Virus record (IMG/VR): IMGVR_UViG_3300030104_006454
Location: 19,038 to 65,946 of that record
Source of the DNA: a virus
Direction: 5' to 3' (one strand)
DNA: 46,909 nucleotides
Shown: positions 1 to 10,845 of the stretch, piece after piece
Layout: every line of letters starts with the position of its first letter
Numbering within the stretch: the stretch's first letter is position 1
Made by a program: the position numbers and the translations under genes
The notes under the pieces: model-generated
What the model saw: the letters and a program-made list of their open reading frames with translations, nothing else
Told to the model about the DNA's origin: nothing
Databases searched by the model: none

Positions 1-515
1 AAGGACAATTTGTCATTAACTTTATATCTATATCTTTCTGATGTTTCAAAGTATTTTATATCTGCAAAACCATCTTCTAAATATTCACCTTTTAATATAT
101 ACTTATCGTCAACAAATCTTATAAAGTGATGCTGATCTAAATATTCATTACCTTGTTGTCTTGTATAATCTATTTCAAATAAAAATTCTAAACCAGATAC
201 TTTACCAACATTAGCACCGTCTGACCAAGAGTTTTCAGTACCATCATAAAATGTTTGCGCTCTGTTTTCATAACCAAATCTAGCTATCTTACGTATACCT
301 AATGCTAAGTTATAATCATAAGGTGTTTGTATTGTAGCTGTTTCAAGGCCATTTGTAACTGAAAATGTTTCTACATCTGATATAGAAGTACCACCATTTG
401 CAGCTGCATAAAATGTAGAAAATTTAAATATTTTCTTTACATCTTGACTACAACATTTTTTAGGTGCTGCGCAAGCAACCATTGCTATACATATTACGAT
501 AATTAGTTTTTTCAT
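1..515 (-). CDS. Lipoprotein-like exported protein (3' end outside window)
   Basis: The reading frame starts at an ATG at 515 and runs off the left edge, so the C-terminus is missing. The first 18 or so residues (MKKLIIVICIAMVACAAPKK) form a short basic N-region and a hydrophobic core ending in MVAC, which resembles a lipobox with Cys15 as the lipidated residue; the box is imperfect. The remainder is rich in aromatic and charged residues (for example LALGIRKIARFGYENR) and resembles, from memory, a conserved hypothetical protein of marine Bacteroidota phages. It follows the 2943-residue gene after 25 bases and is probably the end of the same late transcript. A role at the host envelope is inferred only from the signal sequence. 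Confidence 0.6.
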   Translation of the reverse strand, partial: MKKLIIVICIAMVACAAPKKCCSQDVKKIFKFSTFYAAANGGTSISDVETFSVTNGLETATIQTPYDYNLALGIRKIARFGYENRAQTFYDGTENSWSDGANVGKVSGLEFLFEIDYTRQQGNEYLDQHHFIRFVDDKYILKGEYLEDGFADIKYFETSERYRYKVNDKLS

Positions 516-540
516 TATTTTATTTAGTTGTTATATTATT

Positions 541-3500
541 TTATTCTAGCCTAATACCTTCATATTTCCTTTTTTTCTTTTTCTTTTTTTCTTCTTCTAT
601 ACCAACATTGTAAGGTGTCCAACCAGCACCCATAAATATTCTTTGCCATGTTTCATATTTATCACTTAAAGCGTGTTGCACGTTAGTAATATTTTGGTAT
701 GGCGAATAAACAGGCGCATTAGTAATAGCTTGTATACTCATTAACCCCGCTTCTAGTTTTGGATTACCTAATTCAAATTTAAAAGGAGTTTTTGTGTTAA
801 ACTTTAATCTATCGCCAGCTAAATCTAACATACCAATTTTAGATCCAATTGGTGGTGATATATTTAACAAGTCTTCTGTAATTTCACCATAATCAGCCAT
901 ATAACCTTTTGGAGATTGTTTAAAAAATTCAATTGCAGCATTTTTAAACGATGATATAAAAGCTCCTTGTATACCAAAACCTCTTAACATAGAATCTGAG
1001 GTTGATTGTAGTGTATAAGTTTTTGTACTAGCTATTTTTTCTGGAGTAACATCTTCATCATTAAATAACATTGCAAACAAAGCTGATTGTAAACCAGCAA
1101 ATATACTTACTTGAGCGCCCATATAGTATGCTATTCTACCCATAGCCTCTGAAGTATTTCTTAAACCAGTTGTTCTACCTTTAGCTACATCAAGTATATC
1201 TTTCATACCCGCTCTATTCATTTGCATTGGAGTATTGGCAAATGGTAGTATAAATCTACCTATTAAGGATGTTTGTTGTCTAGATAATAAATCTGCTCTT
1301 GATGACTGCTGTGTTCTTTCTGATAAAACTTGAAAATCTAAAAACGCTTCTTTTTCAGCTTCTTTAGTTTTCATGCCTTGTCTTTCATACATTTTAATTC
1401 TGTTTCTATAAAACGTGGCACCACCAAAAGATATTGCAAAACTATCCGCAAGTTTTGTAGGCGTATAACCAACTTTTAAAACTTTAGATATTATACCCTG
1501 TATCATGTTTGGTGAAGCAGCAGCCGCAGAAGCAATTTCAGCTTCAGTAACATTTATTGACAAACCGTCACGTCTTTGTTTTAACATAGGAGAGTTCATT
1601 ATAAACATAAAGTCTTTAGCAAACTGAGGAACATTGGCCATTGCTCTTGCTGCAGATATAGGATTATTTTCTCTCATATTAAGAAAATTAAGAGTAGATA
1701 TAGTTTGTAGAGCAGCTGATCTAGTGTTAAAATTCATAATAGTACCAATACCACCGTTTAAATAATTCATCATAGCGCTACTACCTCTATCTAGTTTTAA
1801 AGATCTAGTTCTACCAGTTTCCATACGATCAAACATATCTTCAATGTTTTCTCTCCACCTGGTGCCAAGCTTAGACTCCATTTTGTTTAAATTTTCTTCA
1901 CTAAATATTTCGTTTTTAGCGTTTGTCCACTCTTGAAGATATTGTTTTCTACTAACGCCTCTATCTATATTTGTGACTTCACCAGCCATTGTTTCTGCCC
2001 ACCAGTTTTCTCCTGGTTCTTTTAAACCTTTTTCTTGTTTTGTAATTGTAGCAAAACGCTCCGCATAAGCTCTTAATCTCGGATTGTTTATTACATGCTC
2101 AACCAATTTGTTTTCTGATGTTTTTGCTAAATCAGGTATTGTGTAACCAGCTTTGTTCCAAAGATAAACTCTCATTGCCATGTCGTTTGTAAAGCTAGTA
2201 CCTTCAACTTCTTTTGAAATTATTTTAACTACGTCTTTATTTTGTTTACGAAGACTCATGTAATCGTTTTTAGCAGATTGTCTAGCTACGTTGTAATCTC
2301 TTATACCTCTTTCAAATGGTAACACAAGCTCTTCTTTAAACCATTTTTTATTTTCGTTACCTTTTTTACCTTTACCATACAAAGGCTCTATTAATAATTC
2401 TAAATCAGCAGCGCTATCACGCATAAATATTCTTCTTCGTTTGATATCTTTACCTCTAATTTTTGCTTCAGCTTTAGAAAATCTTTTTTGGGATTCAATA
2501 CCTAAAGAGTGTTCCATTATTTTGTTTATGGCAAGGTCATTGTTTTTACTAGCTAAAGCTTGTTGAACTTTAGATTTAATATCTAGCTGGCTTAAGACTT
2601 CTTTAACAGCTTTTACATTTGGTAAAGCGTCGTCAACAAAATACATATCGTTATAACCTTCACTAAACTTTTCAAGCATCCATAATGCTTTTGCTTCGCC
2701 AGTGCTATTACCTAATCCAGTTATATTTTTTAAAGGTATTTTTACACCTTCTGACTTTAAATAATCTTGAATTGCTTTAGCACTTTCAGGGGCTCTAGCA
2801 GTTAATATAAATACATTATCTGGACCAAACTTTTCTATTTGATTTTTCATTTTCTGCATTAAAGGCCCTGGCTTACCTTTTGTTACTCTATTAAAATCAG
2901 TAAAGTCCATTTTCCAACCTTCTTTTAATAACTTTTCACCAACAAATGGCCACTCGTTAGAAGCTATTTTCTTTTTTTGTTTTCCTTTAGTTGCAAACAC
3001 AAAGTTTTCGCTAAAAGCAACGGTTTCATCAAAATCAAAAACACTAGCACCTCTTGCTTTTTTGTTTTTAACCCTACCGCTTTCTAGCGCTTGATCTCTA
3101 ATTTTAGCGTTTCTAATCATATTTGCTGTAGAAACGTTTTTAGATGGTAAGCCGGCTTTTTTAGAAATTGCTTGTAAATTTTCGTAAACATTTTTTGCTT
3201 GAAGTCTACCGTCTATAATTTCAGCGTAAGTTTTTCCAGTTTTAAAATCAACAATAGATTCCATTATTTGTCTTTCTAGCAAAAAGTTAGCTTTAGCTGT
3301 TACATCTGTAGTGATACCTTTTTCAGAATATATATTAGCTGTATTACCACCAGCCTCAGCATCATCTATCTTTTTTTGTAATTCTCTACTAATTATGCTT
3401 TGCTTGAACTCTCTAATTAAAGGTTTCATGTTATCTTGAAAAGCTTTTTTCTTTCCAAAATTATTTAAAGTATTTAATAGTAAATTACCAGTAAGGTTTG

Positions 3501-6500
3501 TTAATTGAAACTCGTGTTCACTCCTGTATCTTTCAGAAAGAGTTTTTTCAACATTACCACTTCTAATTAATGTACTAGCGTTGTGAGTAGCTAAACCTCT
3601 AAACCAACCATTACCCAAATTTGTTTGTATTTGTAAAAAATAGCTAACGTTGTTAATTGCTGTTTCTAAACTACCTTTTTCGCCAGACTTGGCAGCGTTG
3701 TTTATATAGTCAAATAGTTTTGTAGAAATATAATTTAGCATACCTTGGTTTGCTTCTAGCATTTTGTTGTAGCCTTTTAAAGTACCGTCAGGAGATAATT
3801 GTTTTTTAATATTTTCAACATATGCTTTTCTTATTTTAGGATTGAAAACATCAAGACCCTTGTCTTCAAACGTTTTTAAAGCATTGTCTACTGCCTTTTG
3901 TACATCTGTGTTATTGTTTACTTTAACAAACTTAGGATCAAAATATTTTTTCTTAAACTCTTTGTTTGTCAAGGGCTTGCCGGTTTTTGTACTTACTTCT
4001 CTAAAATTTACTAAATCAAGTCCCTCAAAAATACCGTTACGCATGTCCTTATCAAATATTTTAGGCTCAGTGATTTTTCCTCTTTTTTTACTTACTCTAG
4101 TCACAAGTGGTCTATAGCCAAACCTTTGATTTCCATAACCCATAGTAGTACCAAGACCACCTCTATCAGGACCTGGCATGTTTAGTAATCTAGCGTCAAA
4201 CGATTCAAAAAACTTAGGTAAAAATAATTCAGCAAAGTCTTTGCTAAAATCTCTATCTTTTTCTCTTTTAGACTTAGCTTGGTTAACATTAATCAAGTCT
4301 TTATTAATAAGTCCTTTTTCTGAAAATTTGTCTAATATTTTGTTTAACTCTCCATAAACACTAACTCCTTTTTTACCGTCAAACTTAGCATCAAAAATAA
4401 TTGGCTTAACCGCTTTGCCTTGTATAATACCAAGAGATCTTCCAGCATCTCCAAACTTTACAAATAATTCGCCAGTAGTAGAAAGTTCTTCTACGCCTAA
4501 CTTCATTTTTTCTAGTATCTCTGCTTTGTATGGTTTTAAACTTTCGTTGCTAGCTATAACCTCTAAAACAGCAGCTTTAGCTCCTTGACCTTTTTTTATT
4601 TTTTCAACAAACTGATCAACTACTAGCTTTGTTTTCATAGATGCTAAAGCCTCTGGAGTGGTTCCTCTTAAGTTTTCTCTAATAGATGTTAAAACTTGAT
4701 TAAGTTGAAGTCCTTCGTAAACGCCAGGATTCATTTTCTTTAACATTTCAACGTATCTAGGATTATTTAACTGCATGTCTACAACTTTTCTAGCTACAGT
4801 AAAAGTTCCATGAGGCATTAGATAATCCATTCTTTTGTGATGCTGATCTTTTCTGTTACCTTTAAATATAATGTCATTAAGAATACCTTTTCTATATGGC
4901 TCTTTTTCCATTTTATCTCTACCCTCAGCTTTTTGAGAATCTGTTAATATTTCTTTAGCAATACCTTTGTTTAATTCTGCAAAAGTAAACTCTCCCACTT
5001 TTTTATAAAGAGGAGCAAAAGTAGATTTAGCAGCGTTTGTAGTTTCCGATGTGTATTTGTCTCTGCTTTCTGGTAGCGTCGCCTCATAGAGTTCTTTTTC
5101 TTTTGCCTCAAATATTTCTTTAGAAATATCGTAATAATCTTTTTTAGCTACTTTTTCTAAAGTAATACTACCATCTTTATTTTCGACTTCTTTATATCTA
5201 CCAAATTGCTTTTCAAATAATTTTTGAGTTTCAGGGGTAATAGCTTCTGCTAATTTTTCCGGTCTTAAATCGATTAAAGCTTTTGTTGATTTTAAATAGT
5301 CAGTTGTGTTTTTTCTAATACTAACCAAGTCTTTAGGCTCAACGTAATCAAGTGGATTTATCTTCTTTTTACCTTTAGCTTCTCTTTTTATTTCTTCTGT
5401 TGATTTAAACTCAAAAGTACTAGGGCCTTTAGTATCAACAATATCTCTACCGGTTTCACCCATTTCTTGAATACTTCTTGTAAAACCAAGACCTTCTAAA
5501 TCGCTTTCTTGACCAAGAGCTCTTTCTTTTATTTCGTGTATACGATTAATTAAACCCTCTCTAACCGTTTTAGTTAAATTTTGTTTACCTTTGTAACCTT
5601 CTTTTGTAGCTTTTTCTATAAATTCAGGTGTTCCAAACTTAGCATCGTATTTAGACTCTAAGGCTTCAACTTCTTTTTTAGTTAATCTTTTGTTTCCTTC
5701 TGAATCAAAAACGTCTGGTTTTCCTTTAGTATAATCAAATTCTTTTCTAGCTTCATATTCTTTTATTAAACCTTGAACACCTCTATTTTTAGCATCAGGA
5801 CCTCTATTTATATCATACACCATATCTAAAGCCAAAGTGTATCTTTGATCAGGGTTTTTATAAACTTCAGGATACATTCTTTCTATTAAATCATATATAA
5901 TATTATCAAAGTTTTTACCAGCAACAGAAGATCTATCTTTAGGATCAGGCATTGTGAGTTGTTCTATAGATCTATCAAGTTTTAAACCTTCTTTGCCTTT
6001 AACTATATCTTGATAAGTTTTTTGAGTTTTACTAGATAATTCTACAGACTTAGAAGGCATATTTGTTTTCATTACCTCTTCTGACTTTTCTTCATTTTTT
6101 CTCTGTTGTGTCCTACTGTCTGCTTCTATTTTTTCGGCAAAAGTTCCATCTGCTTTTACTCTTTTAAACATTTCTATTTGTTTTCTAGTAAGATTACCTT
6201 CTAAAGTAGATCTAGAAAAATTAGCTATAAAATCTATTAAGTCTTGTTTAGTACCGCTTTCAATAACACTAGTACCCATGTGTCTATTAGTAAACTTATT
6301 TAAATCCATTTGTAGCTTTTTCCAAGTGCCATTTGCTACAAACTTACTATAATATCTAGGGTTGGCTAAAATTTCAGCTGTATAAGCTAAAAATTCATTT
6401 GCTTTTATTTTGTCAAAATTAACTTGACTACCATGCTCGTTTTTAACAAGTTCTTCAATAGACATGTCCTTAAACTTACCAGTTGGCTTACCGTCTTTAT

Positions 6501-9372
6501 CTTTTATTTCAACATCTACAAACATTTTATCCTGAAAGCTAGACTCAATAGTAGCTTTAAAGCTGTTCATTAATGCAGGATTATTTTTAAACATTTGTTT
6601 CATTGTTAAATGAAATACTTCATGAGGTAGTTTTCCTGGTTGAACTCTATTAACGTCTATATAAATAGTTTTGCCATCTCTAGATAACTCTGCGGCAGAG
6701 TCTTCAAACTCAAACAAATCTTTACCCTCTTTGTTTTTTCTACTATTAACAGCTTGTATAGAAACTTGTTCTCCAAAAATAGCTTTTATATTTTTGTTTT
6801 GACGCTCTATCATTTTAGTAGCTTTTTCAGGGTCGTGCCAATCATTGACTTCGTATATACCTTCTAGTCTAGTATGAACACCCATAAACAGCTCTTCTGC
6901 TTTTTTCAAAAGCTCTTCTGTTTTTTCAGCTTCTTTAGATCTTCCTGTTGCTTTTTGATTTGCTATAGTACTTTTGTATATAGTTATTTTATTAGCTAAC
7001 TCGTTTTCTAGTTTTTCTAACCTAGATGTTGTTTTAAAATTGTTTTTCCAGTTTTTACCACCACCAAAAGCCCAACCTTTAGCGCCAATAGCAGTAAACA
7101 CAAAGTAATCAACTAGCATGTCTACACTTGTTAATTCTAAATCGGCGTAGTTTTCTTTTACCCATGTTTGGTAAGATTCTTTACCAGCAACATCTCTGAT
7201 TAAAGCCTCTAAATTAGCAGCCGCTTGAACAGACAAACTACCACCTACACCGCTTTTATTAGCGTTCATAAAAGTGTTTAGAAGATTATATTTAGATTTA
7301 AAATTAGGTATTAAATTTCCAACAGCATAAAAACCAGCACCACCACCCATGTGATAATGTTCATCAAAAGCGGCTTTCATTTTTATCTCTTCTTTTATTA
7401 TACCACCAGTGTGATAAAGTGTTTTTTGAAGTGTGTTACCTTGTGATAGTTTAGAGACTAACTTTGCTGCGCCAGGAATAATACCTGTTCCTTTTTTTAT
7501 AGCCAAATCTATTATTGCAAACTCTGCTATAGCAGGAACAAAACCGGTTACGCCTTCATAAACTCTATAAACAGTGCCTCTTTTAATTTCTTCCGTTTGC
7601 GTTGTTGTTAACGTTATGTTACTATTAGCAGCTATACCTTCTAAAATATCTTTGTCTTCTCTAGTGCTACCCATTGTTTCAATATCAGCTTGGCTACCGC
7701 CAAATATACCTCTAAAACCTTCTACAATTAACTCAGCACCTCTTTCTGTTAACATTGTTTCTGTAGATGCTGGGTCTACGTTTAATAAGTGCATTTTAGT
7801 TAACACTCTACCTTCTTTTATTAAATTAAATTTATCATCACGATAATCTTTAAGCATTCTTTTAAAAGGTTTGTCTAAATCAACTCCTGGTGTATATTCA
7901 TCTATACCGGTTAACTGTTGCCATCTAGAGTTTTCAAACTGTTGTAACCCAACTTTATCTGTTAAACCAAAATAACCCATAGGTGATTTAAAAGAAGATT
8001 TGTCTTTAATATTAAGTAAACCAGTAAATTTTGAACCAAAATCTTGTTTACCACTAAATACTGTAGAGCCTTTTGCACCGGACAAAAAAGTAAAACCATC
8101 GCTTTTTACAGTTGCATCGTAATATTTTGCTAAATCTTTTAATTTAACGCTATACTCATATCCATTTTCGTTATCTCCAAGTATTTCATAACCTAAAGCC
8201 TCAAAAATAGCGCTAGCTTGTGGATCATTAACTGTTATGTTATATGTTTCTTCACCTTGTTTATCGCTCAACCATTTTTTTCTACCATTAACGTTAAAAG
8301 CTTGCTCAATATTCTGCCCGTAAGTAAGTTTTATTTTATCTTCTGTTTTAGTTAATTCTTCTTTGCTTACAACAATTGCTGTTGCTGCTTGTGGAGACTC
8401 TGGATTTATAGATATTCCAGTTATAGGATCTACTAAAAACTCAGAGTTTTTTCTCCACCAACCTTCATATTCGCGTAAAAGCTCTTCGTTTGTTTTTTGT
8501 TGTGTTTGATATTCATTTGAGTTAGGATCTAATGTTTTAATTTTTTCTAAACCTAAATGTAAAGCCATACCTTCTTTACTCAAAGTGTTTATCTTAGCTT
8601 GTCTGTTAGCGTTGTCAATTTTTGTTGTGGTAGTATTTTCTTCTGTTATGGTATTAACAAGCTCTATTTCTTTTTCATTAGATTTTATTGCTTTGTCATA
8701 ATCAAACTTTTTAGTAACAGCATCACCTATAATTTTTTCTATAGACTGCTCACTTAATAAACTAAAATCTACATCAGTTTCAAAATCTCCACCAAAAAAA
8801 CCACCAAACTTTCCTACTTGATTTTTTAAAGCCTGCATTACTATTTCATAGTCTTCACCTTTACCACCTTTTTCTAATTTTTCAACATAAGAAAAGTCAA
8901 AGTTTTCGCCTAATAAATTTGTTAAAAAATCAACATCATCTAGTTTTGCAGCTATAACATTTGTGACTTTTTCTTTTTGACTTGCAAACTCTTTACTAAC
9001 AGTTCTGTCTCTATCGAAAAAATTTCTTACATTTAAGTTTACGTCGTCCCAAGAAGTTGTTTTTCCAGCAGTACTAAAAATATTTGGCAAATCAAAAGCT
9101 TCTGACGTTTCATCTGTGTCTGCGTCATACATTACAAATCGATCTTTACCAGCTGTTGCTTCTTTAAACTCAATACCAGTGTTTTTGTAATAAGTATTCA
9201 TATTATTAACAAAATCTTTTTCAACAAAACCCCAGCCAACATCTTTTTTCATTTTTTCTACCGTAGCGTGATTAGTTTTACTTGCGGTAGGGTTTTCAGC
9301 CAACCACGCGTCTAACTCTTCTTGAGTATCAAAATTATATGCTTCACCATTAAGATAGTAAGTTTCAGTCAT
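541..9372 (-). CDS. Giant ejection-type virion protein with HExxH and HAD-like domains
   Basis: This 2943-residue protein is the largest in the window and sits at the distal end of the tail/virion block, where podoviruses encode internal proteins ejected with the DNA. Residues 917-921 are HEVFH, a zincin-type zinc site. Residues 2113-2117 are DFDET, followed by LTAR at 2190-2193 and VDDA at 2246-2249: the three acidic/Thr motifs of a HAD-superfamily phosphatase in the right order and spacing. Near the C-terminus (about 2690-2720) is a segment ending in FANTPMQMNR, which I recall from other very large marine phage internal proteins, followed by a hydrophobic stretch (IFAGLQSALFAMLF) that could insert in a membrane. 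The C-terminus ends in a poly-lysine run. No DxDxD polymerase motif was seen, so it is probably not the virion RNA polymerase of crAss-like phages. The ejection role is inferred from size, position and domain mixture. Confidence 0.65.
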   Translation of the reverse strand: MTETYYLNGEAYNFDTQEELDAWLAENPTASKTNHATVEKMKKDVGWGFVEKDFVNNMNTYYKNTGIEFKEATAGKDRFVMYDADTDETSEAFDLPNIFSTAGKTTSWDDVNLNVRNFFDRDRTVSKEFASQKEKVTNVIAAKLDDVDFLTNLLGENFDFSYVEKLEKGGKGEDYEIVMQALKNQVGKFGGFFGGDFETDVDFSLLSEQSIEKIIGDAVTKKFDYDKAIKSNEKEIELVNTITEENTTTTKIDNANRQAKINTLSKEGMALHLGLEKIKTLDPNSNEYQTQQKTNEELLREYEGWWRKNSEFLVDPITGISINPESPQAATAIVVSKEELTKTEDKIKLTYGQNIEQAFNVNGRKKWLSDKQGEETYNITVNDPQASAIFEALGYEILGDNENGYEYSVKLKDLAKYYDATVKSDGFTFLSGAKGSTVFSGKQDFGSKFTGLLNIKDKSSFKSPMGYFGLTDKVGLQQFENSRWQQLTGIDEYTPGVDLDKPFKRMLKDYRDDKFNLIKEGRVLTKMHLLNVDPASTETMLTERGAELIVEGFRGIFGGSQADIETMGSTREDKDILEGIAANSNITLTTTQTEEIKRGTVYRVYEGVTGFVPAIAEFAIIDLAIKKGTGIIPGAAKLVSKLSQGNTLQKTLYHTGGIIKEEIKMKAAFDEHYHMGGGAGFYAVGNLIPNFKSKYNLLNTFMNANKSGVGGSLSVQAAANLEALIRDVAGKESYQTWVKENYADLELTSVDMLVDYFVFTAIGAKGWAFGGGKNWKNNFKTTSRLEKLENELANKITIYKSTIANQKATGRSKEAEKTEELLKKAEELFMGVHTRLEGIYEVNDWHDPEKATKMIERQNKNIKAIFGEQVSIQAVNSRKNKEGKDLFEFEDSAAELSRDGKTIYIDVNRVQPGKLPHEVFHLTMKQMFKNNPALMNSFKATIESSFQDKMFVDVEIKDKDGKPTGKFKDMSIEELVKNEHGSQVNFDKIKANEFLAYTAEILANPRYYSKFVANGTWKKLQMDLNKFTNRHMGTSVIESGTKQDLIDFIANFSRSTLEGNLTRKQIEMFKRVKADGTFAEKIEADSRTQQRKNEEKSEEVMKTNMPSKSVELSSKTQKTYQDIVKGKEGLKLDRSIEQLTMPDPKDRSSVAGKNFDNIIYDLIERMYPEVYKNPDQRYTLALDMVYDINRGPDAKNRGVQGLIKEYEARKEFDYTKGKPDVFDSEGNKRLTKKEVEALESKYDAKFGTPEFIEKATKEGYKGKQNLTKTVREGLINRIHEIKERALGQESDLEGLGFTRSIQEMGETGRDIVDTKGPSTFEFKSTEEIKREAKGKKKINPLDYVEPKDLVSIRKNTTDYLKSTKALIDLRPEKLAEAITPETQKLFEKQFGRYKEVENKDGSITLEKVAKKDYYDISKEIFEAKEKELYEATLPESRDKYTSETTNAAKSTFAPLYKKVGEFTFAELNKGIAKEILTDSQKAEGRDKMEKEPYRKGILNDIIFKGNRKDQHHKRMDYLMPHGTFTVARKVVDMQLNNPRYVEMLKKMNPGVYEGLQLNQVLTSIRENLRGTTPEALASMKTKLVVDQFVEKIKKGQGAKAAVLEVIASNESLKPYKAEILEKMKLGVEELSTTGELFVKFGDAGRSLGIIQGKAVKPIIFDAKFDGKKGVSVYGELNKILDKFSEKGLINKDLINVNQAKSKREKDRDFSKDFAELFLPKFFESFDARLLNMPGPDRGGLGTTMGYGNQRFGYRPLVTRVSKKRGKITEPKIFDKDMRNGIFEGLDLVNFREVSTKTGKPLTNKEFKKKYFDPKFVKVNNNTDVQKAVDNALKTFEDKGLDVFNPKIRKAYVENIKKQLSPDGTLKGYNKMLEANQGMLNYISTKLFDYINNAAKSGEKGSLETAINNVSYFLQIQTNLGNGWFRGLATHNASTLIRSGNVEKTLSERYRSEHEFQLTNLTGNLLLNTLNNFGKKKAFQDNMKPLIREFKQSIISRELQKKIDDAEAGGNTANIYSEKGITTDVTAKANFLLERQIMESIVDFKTGKTYAEIIDGRLQAKNVYENLQAISKKAGLPSKNVSTANMIRNAKIRDQALESGRVKNKKARGASVFDFDETVAFSENFVFATKGKQKKKIASNEWPFVGEKLLKEGWKMDFTDFNRVTKGKPGPLMQKMKNQIEKFGPDNVFILTARAPESAKAIQDYLKSEGVKIPLKNITGLGNSTGEAKALWMLEKFSEGYNDMYFVDDALPNVKAVKEVLSQLDIKSKVQQALASKNNDLAINKIMEHSLGIESQKRFSKAEAKIRGKDIKRRRIFMRDSAADLELLIEPLYGKGKKGNENKKWFKEELVLPFERGIRDYNVARQSAKNDYMSLRKQNKDVVKIISKEVEGTSFTNDMAMRVYLWNKAGYTIPDLAKTSENKLVEHVINNPRLRAYAERFATITKQEKGLKEPGENWWAETMAGEVTNIDRGVSRKQYLQEWTNAKNEIFSEENLNKMESKLGTRWRENIEDMFDRMETGRTRSLKLDRGSSAMMNYLNGGIGTIMNFNTRSAALQTISTLNFLNMRENNPISAARAMANVPQFAKDFMFIMNSPMLKQRRDGLSINVTEAEIASAAAASPNMIQGIISKVLKVGYTPTKLADSFAISFGGATFYRNRIKMYERQGMKTKEAEKEAFLDFQVLSERTQQSSRADLLSRQQTSLIGRFILPFANTPMQMNRAGMKDILDVAKGRTTGLRNTSEAMGRIAYYMGAQVSIFAGLQSALFAMLFNDEDVTPEKIASTKTYTLQSTSDSMLRGFGIQGAFISSFKNAAIEFFKQSPKGYMADYGEITEDLLNISPPIGSKIGMLDLAGDRLKFNTKTPFKFELGNPKLEAGLMSIQAITNAPVYSPYQNITNVQHALSDKYETWQRIFMGAGWTPYNVGIEEEKKKKKKRKYEGIRLE

Positions 9373-9393
9373 CTATTAATTACTTTAATTTTA

Positions 9394-10833
9394 TTATTGA
9401 ATAAGAGTATTTAAGTGTTCCATATAGTGGTTATAAACTTTAGTACCAAAAGTAACTCCACTTTCAGCTTCAATCATAACTTGTGCCATGACCTTTTGGA
9501 ATGATGCAGGAGATGTGCCTTTTAATTTAAAATCAACTGAATATCTTTTTTCAGGTCCTTCAGCTCCGTACATATTTTTTCTAAAATAATAAAAATTTGG
9601 ATCATCTTCAGCTTGAACAAGTTCAACTTGTCCACCCATAGCGGTAAATGATGTTAACTGCTTATTTTCGTTTACACGTGCCTTTTCAATAACACTTTCA
9701 ATATCTTGAATTACTGATAAATCTTGAGCTTGTGAAGCTGTTAATTTTCCTTTTATTTTAAAGTTAGTTGAACTTGTTGGGTTTGAAACTATTGGGTTAA
9801 AAGTTTTTTCTAAAGGCTCTTTATGTTTTACAATTTTAGCTAAAAAATTATCTATATCTTCGTCTAAATTAGTATCTCCTTCCATTAGCTGATTAAGAAT
9901 TATTGCTTGCGCTTTGTCTTTTTGCTCCTTACTAGTATATTTCTTTAATTCCGCGTCATAATATTCTTTTGCATCAACTTCTACTCCGTTAACTTTAATT
10001 TTAAGACCCTTTAATCCACTTTCTATATAATGCTCTGACCATTTTTCAGTTTTTAAAACACCGTTTTGATCCGTAACTTTAAAACCTTTTGGGTTGTCAA
10101 GAAGAAAACTATATTTAACGTTTTTATTTTCCATTGCAGTTTCTATAGCTGTCAACGTAGCGTCTTTACTAGCTGGAAACTTACTATTTTCACCACTGTC
10201 AAATGTTGAGCCAATAAACTTTGTTAATATATCGTTTACAGGTTTTCTATCTTCAATTGTACCCATGTTTTCTAATTTAGCTAACAACACGTTTGGCCTA
10301 ACATAAGTTACGCCATCTGTATCTAAAACAAGTAAATTACCGTCTGTACCTTGCTGGTAAAACGTAGAAATTTCCATTTCTTCACCAGTTATACCGTCTT
10401 TAATTTTAACAGGATTGTCTAATTCTCCAAGTCTTAAACCTAAAATGTAGTTTTCGTCTATAGGACTAACAGATCCAGAAAGACCATTTTCTTCTATTGT
10501 TGCTAGTCTTGCGTTAATTTTTGGTATTACATTTTTTACATCAAAAGCAATACTTTTTACTTGATTTGTACCATCTTCTAAAGATGTATTTCCATCAATA
10601 ACATTATTTTGAATAGTACCAACCATACCTGTAACCGCTGCCATATCGGTAGGTATCGAAAGTTTTTTTACAGATGATTTTAATTCATCTGCTGCCTTTT
10701 TTCTCAAAGTAAGGCCTTGTGATATAGCACCAACAGCCTCTATATATCCAGCAAGTCCAAACTCACCTTCTGCAGGCGTGTATGCTGAACGAGCTGATTG
10801 TATTACTGCTTGTGTGTTAAGGTTAATTGCCAT
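9394..10833 (-). CDS. Probable internal virion/ejection protein
   Basis: 479 residues, no recognised domain. The N-terminal third is Ala- and Lys-rich and probably helical; the remainder is mixed with many charged residues. It lies between the small gp14-like protein (transcribed before it, 12 bases away) and the giant 2943-residue protein, so it occupies the middle of a three-gene set ordered like the gp14-gp15-gp16 ejection proteins of T7-type phages. That positional analogy is the only basis for the function; sequence similarity to gp15 is not visible. Confidence 0.5.
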   Translation of the reverse strand: MAINLNTQAVIQSARSAYTPAEGEFGLAGYIEAVGAISQGLTLRKKAADELKSSVKKLSIPTDMAAVTGMVGTIQNNVIDGNTSLEDGTNQVKSIAFDVKNVIPKINARLATIEENGLSGSVSPIDENYILGLRLGELDNPVKIKDGITGEEMEISTFYQQGTDGNLLVLDTDGVTYVRPNVLLAKLENMGTIEDRKPVNDILTKFIGSTFDSGENSKFPASKDATLTAIETAMENKNVKYSFLLDNPKGFKVTDQNGVLKTEKWSEHYIESGLKGLKIKVNGVEVDAKEYYDAELKKYTSKEQKDKAQAIILNQLMEGDTNLDEDIDNFLAKIVKHKEPLEKTFNPIVSNPTSSTNFKIKGKLTASQAQDLSVIQDIESVIEKARVNENKQLTSFTAMGGQVELVQAEDDPNFYYFRKNMYGAEGPEKRYSVDFKLKGTSPASFQKVMAQVMIEAESGVTFGTKVYNHYMEHLNTLIQ

Positions 10834-10845
10834 AGTTATATTTTT

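Noticed and set aside
3842-4117. Plus-strand frame of 91 codons inside the giant gene
   Set aside because: It is antisense to a continuous 2943-codon frame, Ser/Leu/Phe-rich as expected from reading Lys/Glu-rich codons backwards, and has no promoter element.
541-9372. Giant protein as the virion RNA polymerase of crAss-like phages
   Set aside because: No DxDxD metal-binding motif of double-psi-barrel polymerases was found; the recognised motifs are HExxH and HAD.
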